A stretch of DNA of 64,000 bases from Vandiemenella viatica (GCA_031002005.1 JARYHS010008074.1:177902494-177966493); one strand, 5' to 3'. Positions 19,436 to 31,399 are shown, counted from the first letter of the stretch. Made by a program: numbers and translations. The notes: generated from the sequence alone by a model not told the origin.

Positions 19436-20410
19436 CTTACACATCAATTACTTTGTCCTTTATACTTCTGCAGTTGACAAGTAATACCCTTATTACTGGC
19501 TTTATATTTTCAGTCCCAGTTTTACCCCACTCAGTTATTATTTCAGCAACTTCATCTATTTATTTAACATCTGTGATTTTTCCCATAGTGGATCTACAAT
19601 CAGTATCACTTTGATCATCTATTTCCATCCCTTTACCAGCAGCCCCTATCCTAAAAAAGGAACAGTCCTGACCTCATTATCATTGAAATGGGCTTCTTTA
19701 GCTAACAACTCAGACAGTACTTGATTGCCCCTTCTATTTAGGTGTAGGTCATGCCTAGCGAAACCCCACCTAACAGTGGTGTTCACAGGTATAACCCCCA
19801 AGAGGGAACTAATGACTTTCCCAAATAGCTCTTCGATTTCGCCTCACACGATAGTTCAATTGTGGCCAGTCATGGCGATTTGGGACCTGCATGAGCTCCA
19901 CCCTGGTATGCTGTGCTTCCTTCATCACCTTCCTTAGGTCTCTCCTTACACTATGACTCATGTTTCTATCAATACTATACACCGCATCTACCACTATCAC
20001 TACTCTAACATCCTTAATGAAAACACCTACAGAGTAAACCTATGTCCTCTATTACCTGACATAATGTTGCACTAGGTTTGAAAAAGCTTGTGACCTGGTA
20101 ACCTGTACCTAACTGATCTTTTCAGAAGAGGGCCTACAGCTCTCCCCTGGCTACTAACAGCACAACTCTTTTTTTCCTATTCTTATCTTGCATGCCATTA
20201 TTCCTGAAGGCCTGCTGCATCGTACCTACTCCTACATCTACATGAGGCTCTTCTTCTCCTGACTCTGGTAACAGGTCAAACCTATATTTCCCCCACAATT
20301 TTTAGTGTCTGGCTACTGCATTTTATTAATCATATGTCTCCTGCAACCTGCTAATAGCTCCCAACCATCCTCCTCTATTTTAAAGGATAGTAGAGTATTT
20401 AATATAATGA
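19436..20410 (-). pseudogene. LINE B ORF1, SGNH esterase type, plus first ORF2 codons
   Basis: The minus strand encodes VMKEAQHTRVELMQVPNRHD then WPQLNYRVRR, GKVISSLLGVIPVNTTVRWG and ARHDLHLNRRGNQVLSEL: the second half of an ORF1 esterase with the Asp/His block (RHDLHLN). Upstream, weaker sequence reads RVVLLVARGES and PGHKLFQT. Downstream at about 19450-19475 the frame gives LVNCRSIKDKVID, the beginning of the ORF2 endonuclease, and stops aligning at 19436. These codons fit directly before NKVIEFANLID at 11881, so the region 11882-19435 interrupts one LINE B. Confidence 0.75.
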
Positions 20411-22008
20411 GTGTGGGGACAGTTTTCTTATTATTTATTATATAGGTGCAGACATCTGGCACCCTTAAAATCAAAAGGATTTATGAGAGGTGTGATTTCA
20501 ACCAAAGGACAAGTGTGTGTAGAGGTCCTTTTACCATGTTTCTGCAGTTTGGGAGCACATGCTCTGAATTAGGTAGTGTATTTCAAGCCCAGGGCTCTGG
20601 GTTTGTCATGAGGCTACTTCTACACAGCAGAGCCAGTGGATTTGCCATCATGCATAAAGAAATTGAGCTGTGTGCCAGATTTCTATACAGGATGTAGATA
20701 GAACTTTTTCCTTCAGAAAGATTAAGTAGAATGTTGTGTGTTGTGTGGAAACTATTGTTGAGTATTTTCTTTTAAATCGGCATTGTACCAATGTGAGAAA
20801 TTTTCTTTGAATTTTATATGACTTTCAAACACCAATAGCCAATTTTCACCTTGAGATACATTTCAGTTCAGAGACAAATCCTAATTGATTCAATTGTTCA
20901 CCTCATGGTGTGTAGTCATGGGTAAAATAAAAATTAAACATTTCAACAAGTTCACCTGTTTGGAAGGAGTCATTGGTTCCCCTTGCATACATTCAAAATT
21001 CACCCTTTTTCCTACACCAGAAGGTTCATTCCAGCTAGGCTATCATCTTGAAGAAAGAATATGTTTAGTCAAATAATGGCATAGTGATTATTAGCACGGA
21101 AGGACTTACATATGTACAATACAGGTCCATTTGGAATTAAACCAACCAACATTTGTAGCTAATGTATCTCTCTGACAGGACTGATATAAGGAATGTCTAA
21201 AAACATTTAAATTAATCTGAATAGTAATTTTGAGTACAATATTGAAGTGTACAGGGGTAGTTACAATCAGCATTTGTAACTTACAACATGAAATTTTTGG
21301 GAAGTGGCAGAGGCAAGTTTCAAATCTATTTGTATCAGAGACAGCAATCATAAAGCTATATTTACCTCTGGCACAAATTCAGAACATATATCAAGATTTG
21401 TATCAGAACTTGTATCAGCACAGGTGTTAAAACTTGTGTGATGCCTTCATTGACATGGATGAGTATGAACCTTGCCTTTACATCAGTGTACACAAGTATC
21501 AAAACCTGCTTGATACTTGTGTATGCTGATGTCTATTAAATCTCATACTTTTCATTTGAATTGTCAAATCATTAAAAACATTACCTGATGAATCAGATTT
21601 TTTCAAGTGTCTGAGCTTACATGATACTGATATAGGACAGGAAAAGTAAATGGTGGCAAAAAAATCCTATCTAGATATGAAATACAAGGTTCTTGTGCCA
21701 TGTTAATGAAAGAACTAATGACATAAACAAAGCAAATAAACAATGGAAACCTTCTTCTTACAGTATATATTACTAATCTTTACGTTTGAGTTTTGGCTAT
21801 GTTAAATTTGGCTCATGCACATGGGCATAAATCAGATACAAGTCAAAAGTGAAATGAGCATATACAAAATGTATGAGTGATTTGTATGAGATACTACATT
21901 ATTTGGCAAAAATATGAGTGCTAGTCAAGTATACAAATCCCAATACAAGTTCTGGAAAAAGTATACAAGTGTGAATGTAGCTTGAAATATACCATGAAGG
22001 TGAGGTAA
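20411..22008. other. Non-coding stretch, only a hairpin seen
   Basis: No convincing gene. 20411-20700 may be 5' sequence of LINE B. The stretch 21380-21970 is enriched in variants of AACTTGTATCAG and CAAGTATAC in both orientations and contains the hairpin at 21480-21532. Confidence 0.4.
21480..21532. repeat. 53-nt near-perfect hairpin
   Basis: Arms ACATCAG + TACACAAGTATCAA pair with TTGATACTTGTGTA + CTGATGT, with a two-base mismatch (TG/TG) between blocks and a 7-nt loop AACCTGC. That is 21 paired positions. It could be the centre of a palindromic non-autonomous element; nothing shows that it is transcribed. Confidence 0.6.
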
Positions 22009-22318
22009 TCTTTATCTATATAAATGAGAAAATTTGGATGTGTGTTTGGATGTACTTCCGGAATCAATCACGCCTTAATAACTCAACATATTTAAATGAA
22101 ATTTGGCATGAAGTCAGTTAATTGTGTGTGAAGTGACATAGGATAGATTTTATACCACAGAAACGCATAGTTCTTTTAGAAATTGCCATTAATATCAATT
22201 TGCAAGCAACAAAGAGTTTCCTACTTCATAGATAGCCATGCCACATTTACTCTTTGCTTTTACATAAATCGCAAACACGACTTTTCAGAAATAAAAGCAA
22301 AAACCTTCTTACATATGC

Positions 22319-23318
22319 NNNNNNNNNNNNNNNNNNNNNNNNNNNNNNNNNNNNNNNNNNNNNNNNNNNNNNNNNNNNNNNNNNNNNNNNNNNNNNNNNN
22401 NNNNNNNNNNNNNNNNNNNNNNNNNNNNNNNNNNNNNNNNNNNNNNNNNNNNNNNNNNNNNNNNNNNNNNNNNNNNNNNNNNNNNNNNNNNNNNNNNNNN
22501 NNNNNNNNNNNNNNNNNNNNNNNNNNNNNNNNNNNNNNNNNNNNNNNNNNNNNNNNNNNNNNNNNNNNNNNNNNNNNNNNNNNNNNNNNNNNNNNNNNNN
22601 NNNNNNNNNNNNNNNNNNNNNNNNNNNNNNNNNNNNNNNNNNNNNNNNNNNNNNNNNNNNNNNNNNNNNNNNNNNNNNNNNNNNNNNNNNNNNNNNNNNN
22701 NNNNNNNNNNNNNNNNNNNNNNNNNNNNNNNNNNNNNNNNNNNNNNNNNNNNNNNNNNNNNNNNNNNNNNNNNNNNNNNNNNNNNNNNNNNNNNNNNNNN
22801 NNNNNNNNNNNNNNNNNNNNNNNNNNNNNNNNNNNNNNNNNNNNNNNNNNNNNNNNNNNNNNNNNNNNNNNNNNNNNNNNNNNNNNNNNNNNNNNNNNNN
22901 NNNNNNNNNNNNNNNNNNNNNNNNNNNNNNNNNNNNNNNNNNNNNNNNNNNNNNNNNNNNNNNNNNNNNNNNNNNNNNNNNNNNNNNNNNNNNNNNNNNN
23001 NNNNNNNNNNNNNNNNNNNNNNNNNNNNNNNNNNNNNNNNNNNNNNNNNNNNNNNNNNNNNNNNNNNNNNNNNNNNNNNNNNNNNNNNNNNNNNNNNNNN
23101 NNNNNNNNNNNNNNNNNNNNNNNNNNNNNNNNNNNNNNNNNNNNNNNNNNNNNNNNNNNNNNNNNNNNNNNNNNNNNNNNNNNNNNNNNNNNNNNNNNNN
23201 NNNNNNNNNNNNNNNNNNNNNNNNNNNNNNNNNNNNNNNNNNNNNNNNNNNNNNNNNNNNNNNNNNNNNNNNNNNNNNNNNNNNNNNNNNNNNNNNNNNN
23301 NNNNNNNNNNNNNNNNNN
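22319..23318. other. Assembly gap (1000 N)
   Basis: Exactly 1000 unknown bases, a typical placeholder length. The true size and content are unknown. It falls in the Helitron 5' region. Confidence 0.99.
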
Positions 23319-23629
23319 TATTCTCAAAACAAAATCAATATTCAATGAGAAAAATAAATTATCTTTTTTAAAAAATAAATAAATAAATCAGTAATTGTCA
23401 GATACTCAGTGCAAATAAAAATATTCATTTTTAGTTTCGCAATTTTTTAAGGGAAATGAACGTACGTGGGCCACTTAGGTATTTATTTGCTATTTGAATG
23501 TTAGTATTTTTTTACATATATATATTTAGTTGATTTCATCAATTTATTGCTAATGTTTTGAGTTTCCATTAATTAAATCTATATTTATTTTTATTCATGA
23601 GACTTGAAATTAGTAATTTTAAGAGATGT

Positions 23630-24890
23630 CGTGTAAATGAGAGGCAAATCTTTCAAAGAAATGTTAGGAAACTAGGGCTATGAAAATAGCCAAAACCTAG
23701 GAGACAAATCCTCAAGCAGAGCTGCAAAGGATTGAGCAGTTTGCACTTCTTGGTGCTTCTGTGGCTGATGAATTGCTGGAGAAGTCACAAGCTGGGTAAC
23801 GACAGCAAACTTAACACTTGGCGTTGGGATGATCTGCCGAGACACCAGTAAAAAGGTGAGCTCAGTGCAAAGAGCAAGCCAAACGGCAATAGATCTCAAG
23901 AGCTGCTGAAACACCGAAGCAAACGAAAAGGTGGAGATAACAACACGTTGTATATTTGGCATTGCAGTGAGTTGCTGAAACACCCGAACAAACACGAGCT
24001 CGATGAGAACAACAACCCATCCATCAAGAGCTACTGAAACACCTGAGCAAAATAAAAATTGACGAAGACAGAACGCCACATATTTGGCATCACCACGAGT
24101 TGCTGCAACTTTGGAACAATCGCAAGCTAGGTGACATCAGGATGCCAGGTATGGAACCATTGAAACAGCTGGTTTCTAACAACACAGATGAATTGCGGTG
24201 ATTTTTTAATCTTATCAGAAAGTATAATTCCTGTTTCCATATGACGTCTTTTGGAACCGATAGAATTGTTGCAAAGCAAGTATTTTCACCGACATTTTCT
24301 ATCTAGGGGCAAGTACGTGATCGAACTGGATCTATGCTTCCTTCATGAAATACAAAACCTCAGTGTTTACAGATATATTTCATGGGTGATGAAGAAGCAG
24401 AAACTGAAAGACGTTATGGAATTATTGAAGGGACTGAGAGAGAGACCATACAAAAAATACAATGGGTATTACACGACAACAATGCCTTGGTTAGGGAATT
24501 CAAAACAGCTTTGGAGAACATGCCCGATGTTAGGGCAAGCATCAAGGGTGGGGGGTAAGCAGGTCAAATGTACCCCCTGGGTCCACCAGGCTGATAGGGG
24601 GCCCAATCACCGTCTGTAGGGGTTCCCCAATCGACAAGTTGTAGAGTTAAAAAACAAATGTCCCCCATTTGGTCTGAGGGAGGGCCCTAAGTGATGAATT
24701 CGCCAAGGGCCCCCAACTGCTTACCCTGGGCCCCAAAATCCTGGAGCCGGCCCTGCCCGAAGTAACCTGAAAGGTAGTGATCCACCCCGACTGTGTGCCA
24801 CAAGGAAAACAAGAGAGATATTACAACGCATGGACGAGTTACAAGATCACAGTACTTCTACCATGCATAGGGGACCAAAAGTTTAATGTT
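23630..24890 (+). pseudogene. Helitron N-terminal coding region (broken)
   Basis: 23680-24120 has imperfect tandem repeats of a block reading GAGCTGCTGAAACACC or similar, which encodes the ELLKHPNK/RAAETPEQ-type repeats at Helitron N-termini. At 24360-24530 one frame reads IYFMGDEE then WVLHDNNALVREFKTALENM, matching the conserved Helitron N-terminal domain. After the MITE it resumes at about 24776 with VVIHPDCVPQGKQERYYNAW. Stops and frameshifts are frequent. No Rep HUH domain is present. Confidence 0.75.
24531..24755. mobile_element. 225-bp hAT-type MITE in Helitron 2
   Basis: Eight-base target duplication CCCGATGT (24523-24530) / CCCGAAGT (24756-24763) with one mismatch. The right terminus reads inward as CAGGGCCGGCTCCAGG, typical of hAT ends; the left terminus TAGGGCAAGCATCAAGG aligns imperfectly. 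Removing it restores the Helitron reading (ENMP ... before KVVIHPD). No coding capacity. Confidence 0.82.
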
Positions 24891-24984
24891 GAATCAGAAC
24901 CACGTGAGTATTCTGGCGTACTTCACATCACACAACAACCTGTGCCAGAGGTGAAGGTCGAGCTAAGAACCTATGAAAATCCTC

Positions 24985-25058
24985 GCTGAGATTGGGATTC
25001 AAGCTGGGGACTTTCCCATCTCCAGTTGGATGCCGTAACCACTGAACAACCGGACCTC
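24985..25058 (-). repeat. tRNA-like block in Helitron 2 3' region
   Basis: Minus strand: GGTTGTTCAGTGGTTA (box A-like) and GCTTGAATCCCA (box B-like), in the same place as in Helitron 1 and better preserved. Confidence 0.6.
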
Positions 25059-25184
25059 TCAAGAAATTCTTATATTACAACACTCTTCCACATGGTCGAA
25101 GTCATGGGTAACTGCTAGTTGAATATAAAATCTTCATTGGTATCTTGCTTAAATATGACGGGGTTACATGAAACCTCATTGTAG

Positions 25185-25500
25185 GTATCAAGTACAGGAT
25201 TTGGAGGGACTGCAATTATGGATATTTAAATTTACTTCCAGAAACTGCCATATAATACAATAAATGATTAATAAAATGAAGGAGCAGTATAGGGAGCAAT
25301 TGGAAGATAGGAAGTGGGATAACAAAGGTATGAGGCGTACTTTGATGTATGGGAGAAACGGAAGTGAAAGGAAAGTGGTAATCATGACAGTAAAATAACA
25401 CTTGATATCAGGCATAAGTTACTGTCAAAGTTCTTAATTTATTAGTATGGGAGCTAGGGACTGGAATATTTATCAAGCTGTTTGAAAACATTTACTCATC
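25185..25500 (+). pseudogene. Degraded LINE B C-terminal remnant
   Basis: Aligns over its length with copy C 36770-37085: GGTATCAAGTACAGGATTTG, then ATAAAATGAAGGAG, GGAAGATAGGAAG, TTTCAGGCATAAG-like and GGGACTGGAATA blocks in the same order. No open frame remains. Confidence 0.6.
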
Positions 25501-27211
25501 CTCCTCCTATCTTTTGATATATAATATGGCCTGCTTATAATTTTATTTCTTGGTGAAAACCATTACTGCATCTTAACTGAAATGTTTGGTTGGCAGGTAT
25601 GCAGCAATTTATTAGCAAAGTTTAGGTTATATGACAAAGGAAACTGGAAGAAATATAGTGAAAATTAGTGTAATGCATATACTGATGTGTAGGAAAAATT
25701 CCAGTAATGTGTTACATCATAAAAATTTAAAGGGGCAAAAGTGAAATAATATTTAATGGCATAATCAGCAATGTTCACTGTGAAAGATTGGACATAATCC
25801 CAAGTTTCTTTACTTGACAACATGACATAAACTCTTCGCAACAGATCCAAATATTGTGGGTAGACAAGTGAAGCAATGGCAATCCAAGTGTACTATTGCA
25901 TATCAAAACAAATCATATTCTTAAAAAGATGTTTAAATCATTTACTTAAAAACATGTTAAAATCATTTTTTACTGAAATTACTTGGACTTCTAATGACAA
26001 CAGTCAATCAAATGATTGTTCCACATTTATCACAATAGTGTTGCAGTGGTTTGGCTTGCAATAAACATGGTCCAGTCATGATAAGCTGGACCTTTTGGTA
26101 TGTGGTTGATATGTTATGTGTATTGTTTGGATTGCTGGTTCTTCTAATTCACAAAATCACTTTTCAATTATTTGAAAACCACACATACATTTCCCTATCA
26201 TCACCAGCAAGTAATATAGTTTATTGAACATAGATAAGGCAGATCAAAACTTCTTCCCATACAATTGCAAATTCTCACCACACATTCATTAGTTCAACAA
26301 CACAGCATGCTCTCCACTGATCGACTAACTACCAGATAATCAGCTCTTCTAGAAAACACTTGTCTGCAATACTTAAAGTATTTCTACTGCCTATGTAGAA
26401 AATAAATTCAACTTGAGGCAATACACATGGTCACTTAGTACTTTCCTTTGCACCAGTGCACTGTGTCCATCCTCCTTGCTAGCTTGCCCTGGACTACTTT
26501 CAACAATCACTCTCTTGATTCTGCACTGTGTGCTTTCACATTCAACAATGTTTCATGAAGAACTGAGCCTTTACAAGCAATTAATCATGCTTAAATAATT
26601 CCTTTGACTCTCTTATTCCAAAATATTTTTTGTTAACTCCCAATATTACACACACATTAAACATGCGACTGCCTAACCACTTCTATTAAGCCTTCTGTAC
26701 ATTAACCTGATATAATACTGTCTCTCCACAAGTTAGTAATACAATTCTTTTTCAGTCTCTTATATAACTATTTAGATAAGCATAATCAATAAGTTAAATT
26801 TAGTAGATGGAATAAATCCTGATATATCATAATTTTTATTATTATTTTATTTTTTACGCTAACATTATCTTATTGGCCAATTAAAATATCTCTGAAAATT
26901 ACCAACTTCACAAATAATTACCACATCTTGAACTGTTTTACAGCATTACAGAAATTGCACTCTTCTCACATGATATTTTCATTTAGTTTTGTCTGTGTCC
27001 TGATAAAAAGCACCTATTTAAATTTGAAAAAGAAGCCATTCCTCAAGCAGATATTGCACAGATATCCACTACTGGTTGCATGGCCTGTTTGCCATGTGAC
27101 AGATTATTACAATGGTTATTGTTTGAAAATAATCTAATGATAACAAAAAATCTATAGCACTACTTTCATCTAAAAAGACAGGAAACCCCTGGTTAAACTC
27201 ATACGGGAATA
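25501..27211. other. Non-coding stretch, nothing recognised
   Basis: AT-rich, no supported gene. A short perfect inverted pair GGTCCAG/CTGGACC at about 26070-26093 is the only local structure noticed. Confidence 0.45.
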
Positions 27212-27214
27212 TTT

Positions 27215-27425
27215 CCTAAATTTGGTGAATAAACAGTAACACTCTGCCCTTGCATTCGGGAAGACACAGGTTCAAAACAGCATCCAGTCATCTAGATTTG
27301 GATTTTCTATGGTTTCCCTAAATCACTTGAGGCAAATGGCTTACTTACTTCTATTTCATCCCCCTTTCCCATCTCTAATGAACTTCGTGATGACAAGGTG
27401 TAAAGCAATACCAAAAAATCCTAAT
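27215..27425 (+). mobile_element. tRNA-derived SINE (diverged)
   Basis: Contains CTTGCATTCGGGAAGACACA then box B-like GGTTCAAAAC, followed by a SINE body with TTTTCTATGGTTTCCCTAAA and TCACTTGAGGCAAATG. This order resembles a SINE that I recall as abundant in orthopteran genomes. The box A region is eroded and there is no clear target duplication. Confidence 0.6.
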
Positions 27426-27984
27426 ATTTAGCATAATATTCAAATTGCACACCAGCTGAAATTTAATAACTGTAGATATATTGAGTCCTCAAATTCTAAT
27501 GATGGTTTCTACCACCAAACAATTACTATCAATACATTAATTATTATTTGGTGTCAAAAGTCATTTAAATTTCCTGTGGTATGTGCAAAAAATATTAAAA
27601 TCCATGACATCAAAAATTTAAAAAAAAAAAAAAAAAACCGCAGTGGTTAGGTTTATGATCATAAAAAATTCTATAAAATACAATTAGCAGAATAATAGAA
27701 TTTGTCAGACTGCTCCGTTAGTTTCATATAGGCACCTACATGCAGTTTAGAATAAATAAATCAGTACATAAATAAATAAAATAAAGTATTAGTCTTGTGA
27801 GGATCAATAAATGTGTCTATCTGGCTCAAAATCACCAAGGTGGCTAATTTCAAGTTTGGTTTTGTGATGAAAATATTTTTAAGCTATGAATATAAAATTT
27901 AGCCTAATTTGTTACTAAACATGTTTAGAATCAGTAGTTAAGTAGGGCAAGCACAGAACTAATTACTTTTTTTATATCATTTTT

Positions 27985-28400
27985 AATGAGAGACATCCCC
28001 AAAATCGGTCATTTCGGGAACGTTTTTGTAAAGTCAATGAAGTATTAAAAAAAAACTTAAACATATATTTTTGCATTGTACAATAGCTTAGGTACATAGA
28101 TAATAATAATAAATAAAAAAACATGTAAAATATTGCATACAAAATCGTTTTAAAACAAAATACCACCACAAATAAGAAAAAGTTACTATTTGTATGTGTA
28201 AAATTTTCCAGACATAAAAATATCTGCAATTGTCACAATAAAATCAACTTTAGGTACACAGAACTAAACATTTTTTATGTAACTGTGATTTTCTTTTTTT
28301 TTTTTAAAAAAAAAATCTAAAATTGTCTGTTTTTCGTAATTTTAGTAACGTTCCCGGAAATGATCAGATGTTCACGGAATGACACGTGTTTCCTAAATGA
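27985..28400. repeat. Left subterminal motif cluster
   Basis: TCATTTCGGGAACG occurs at about 28003 (plus), GTTCCCGGAAATGATC at about 28350 and GTTCACGGAATGAC at about 28368 (minus-oriented variants). Probable transposase-binding repeats, inferred from position and recurrence. Confidence 0.6.
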
Positions 28401-28604
28401 CAATATAGCTACAATATTGAAATCATAAACAACAATTAAATTAAAAAGCTATGCATATTTATTTATTTGACATAAGGCTTGTAGGTACTTAACATAAAAT
28501 TGACTTTACATAGTCTTAATCTGTTTAAGGAGTACCTACAGTAATGCAATGAAATCTAAACCCTTTTTTGTAACAAAAATGTTTCTTTACAGACTTAAGA
28601 TTAA

Positions 28605-31321
28605 TTAAGAAATAGTTACAAAAAAAATTAATTTTTTTTTGAAAATATCAACATCAGTATCGAAGTAATAATACTCTTTATTCTGTTCTTTTTTCAACAA
28701 TGGAGTAGGAATAATACTAATTATTTGATCAAAGCTAATATATGACATATCATTAGTTTGTAGTTTGAATTTTCTGGCACTATTACGCACAGATTTTAAG
28801 AAAGTTACAAGAATTTCCCCGTCATCTTTATCAACATAAGTCTGACAAGTGGCGACATATTTGAAACAGATATTTGTTTTTTGAGTTGGTACTTTAATTA
28901 ATAAAAATGTCCCAGGGGATATTAAATTTGGATGTAAGATTTCTGTGCCTTGGCCATAAGATGTACCAGCTTTGTAAACACTATTGGACTGTTCCTCAGT
29001 TTGCTGACGAGCAGAAATTGCCATTAAATCTTCTTCGTCTGATGAAGATGAGTTATAAATAGTTTTATAACTGCTGTGTCCCTTTTTGAATGTCATCAGG
29101 TCTCCAAAGTTATTTTTATCCATGGGCTCTTCTGGTTTAGAATACTCTGTCGAAGTTTTACAATGATCCATGGGTTCGAGTGAGCTCACATTTAAATGAT
29201 TAGATAACATAGACAGTTTCAACTCCTTGTAGAAAAGTTCGTGTCGATAAATTTTTATTACAACTTCTGACCCTTTTTGCCAGGTAATTTTTGTGATATT
29301 CATAATACCTGGAATGGCATCCAAAGTTTTCGGAATGATGCTTTTTGCCCTAGTTATGTCATCATTTTACTTGGATAGCAGAATCTGTAAACAAACTGGC
29401 AAAGTCCGAGGCTGTTTTGATGTCTTTTCCCATCAACACATGACTATCGGCAGTCCTTTTAAGATAACCACCTACGCCATCCATCGGTCCTTTTCCATGC
29501 CCAGGTTCACTGTAAGTCCAAGTAGCTTTTGTTATTTGTTTGAATTTATTAATCAATGTTTGTAGCCACAGGTTTATATTCGTACAGTTCCGGTATTGTG
29601 ATGTAGGACCGTCAGAATAAATGTGGAGAGTGTCAACATCTTTGTTTTCTAAATATTGTTGTTAAGATCGGTATCATATGAGCCCATACTGCATGGGCTT
29701 GGTGATCCAAATTTTCACTCACTGTAGCAAAAGATCTCGATTGCAAAGCATTTTCAACGTTTCTTGAATAATATACGCCTGTATGAATAGATAACTGATT
29801 TTTTGCAAAATGTGTGGACTGAATTTCATTCACGTATTTAGTGGTATAGTTTTGTGAGAAGTCTATCTGCATCATAATCTCTTTTTCAGTTAAGTTTTCT
29901 TTCAACCTTTTCTTCAATTTGTTGTACATAGAGATGTCTTTTCATTACTGGAATGTCTTCAGCCAAAGCCATTTTTAATTCTTTGACTGTACTGGAAATA
30001 GTAACCTTTTTTGTGATCTTAAATGTCTTGTTCTCACCTTTTACAGTTTTATCTTCGTTAACGGACTTCCATTGAAAATATGTCAAAGAATCTGTATTAT
30101 CACCAGGCTCCAGTGTCACATTTTTGCATTTCTCACACAAACCGTTCATACATTCATAAGAAGTTACATCGCAACTGTAGTCCTCAATCAACTGCTCTGT
30201 GCTCCCGTAATCAAGCTGTTGTAAGCTTTTCAACTTATTCAGTTTAAATTCAAAGTTTTCGTGTTTGACACACAAACAAGTTCCTCTGTCTCTTAATTTT
30301 GGAGCTACCACCCAAAACGGTTTTGCTCTGAGTAGTGTTGCATAACTTAAATTAACTCCAGTTTCTTGGACGAATTTTGGTGTCAGTTCTTTTACTGTGA
30401 ATGAAAGGATGCGCTTTGTTTCTTATCACCATTTTTTTTTACAAAATCTCTCTTAGCTGGGCACATCCTACTGACATCATCTCTTTCAAAGAAATCTATG
30501 ATCTTTCGACGAACTTCTGGCTTCAAAACTATCTCGCGAACATGAGCATCTGACTTCAAAATGGATTTGTTATATCTCTCCTTTGGTAAGAACTTCATAG
30601 CCATATGGAGCAGTCTGTACTTCCTTATGATTTTTCCACTAATACATTTTTGAAAGAATTCCCTCTCTCTGGAATTTTTTCGTAAAGAATCAGACTTTAC
30701 TTGTAATTGTGTTGACAATACTTCGCCAACAATAGGTTTTTGCGTACTTCAAGAGGAACGTGAAAGTCTTTTATTAAAGAATCAACTTTGCTGTTAGGAG
30801 TTATAGGTACAGGTTCACTTTTTTCGTTCCGTCTTTGTAGTTTTTTCTTTAAAGTCTCAATTTTACGTTTCATTTGAACTATAGTTTGTTGCTGTTTTTT
30901 TATTGTACGGTATGCCTTGGATCTATCTTTGCGTACTATTTTTCTTCCTACGTGACTTCTCACTGAAGGTATTTCGGCTGAATCATCATCTGAATGTGGT
31001 GGCGTATTGATCACTATATTTGCTAATGCCTTTTTCTTTTCCATGTAATTTTTTGATGCTTTATTCCAACTTTTTCTCTGCTTTCGTTTCTCCCGCTCTG
31101 TCATCTCAGTAATGTTCTTCACCTTTTTTTTTTGCTTTTTTCTTCTGATAGTATGCTCTGTCCTTTGCCCTTTTTATCTCTTTCTGTTCAACCGTCATCT
31201 TAGCTAAAAATTTCCTTTTTCTGGCATTAGCTTTTTCTCTTTGGCGCAAATAAGCCGAGCCATCCTTTTTAAGTTGCTTTTTGGGTCTTTTTTTGTTTTC
31301 CTCAGTCTCGTGAGACTCCAT
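28605..31321 (-). pseudogene. DDE-like transposase gene, about six frameshifts
   Basis: Pieces read N to C: 31321-31106 and 31122-30697, a very basic region (RAKDRAYYQKKKAKKK) and predicted coiled coil; 30718-30392 (RRKIIDFFERDDVSRMCPAK); 30311-29886 (AKPFWVVAPKLRDRGTCLCV, cysteine motifs CEKCKN and CMNGLC); 29929-29633 (MMQIDFSQNYTTKYVNEIQS); 29620-29362 (HIYSDGPTSQYRN, WTYSEPGHGKGPMDG, VGGYLKRTAD); 29324-28605, C-terminal extension with a serine/acidic patch. Asp in IDFSQNY, Asp in YSDG and Glu in SEPGHGKG are candidate catalytic residues by analogy with RNase H-fold transposases. I recall similar HGKGxxDGxGGxxKR proteins as unnamed in many animals. Several shifts fall in A/T homopolymers. 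Confidence 0.7.
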
Positions 31322-31399
31322 ATGCTATGAAAAAATAACAAATACTAAAAACCTTGTAAACACAACACAAACAGTAAATTTACGGATAAATTATAATAG

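Larger units (their letters stand above)
22009..25118 (+). mobile_element. Helitron copy 2 (internally deleted, with gap and MITE)
   Basis: The 5' end begins TC at 22009 after A, followed by TTTATCTATATAAATGAG, the AT-rich start common in insect Helitrons. The 3' end is CTAG at 25115-25118 followed by T, matching copy 1. Insertion between A and T fits Helitron target preference. It holds the 5' part of the Rep/helicase gene and then jumps to the 3' region near 24885, so the helicase is deleted. 1000 N lie inside. Confidence 0.82.

Noticed and set aside
21480..21532. microRNA precursor
   Set aside because: The stem is only 21 pairs and the context looks like repeat DNA; kept as a hairpin without RNA claim.
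22183..23382. Long open frames of 360-400 codons on both strands
   Set aside because: They are open only because 1000 N contain no stop codons.
24251..24619. 122-codon plus-strand frame
   Set aside because: It is out of frame with the Helitron N-terminal domain (IYFMGDEE reading) and runs into the MITE, so it is a shadow frame.
27629..27646. A17 run as a poly(A) tail of a retroelement
   Set aside because: No element body with a matching 5' end or target duplication was found upstream.
28605..31321. Introns instead of frameshifts in the 4.4-kb transposase
   Set aside because: The breaks join overlapping frames within a few bases, leaving no room for introns; most fit one-base shifts.
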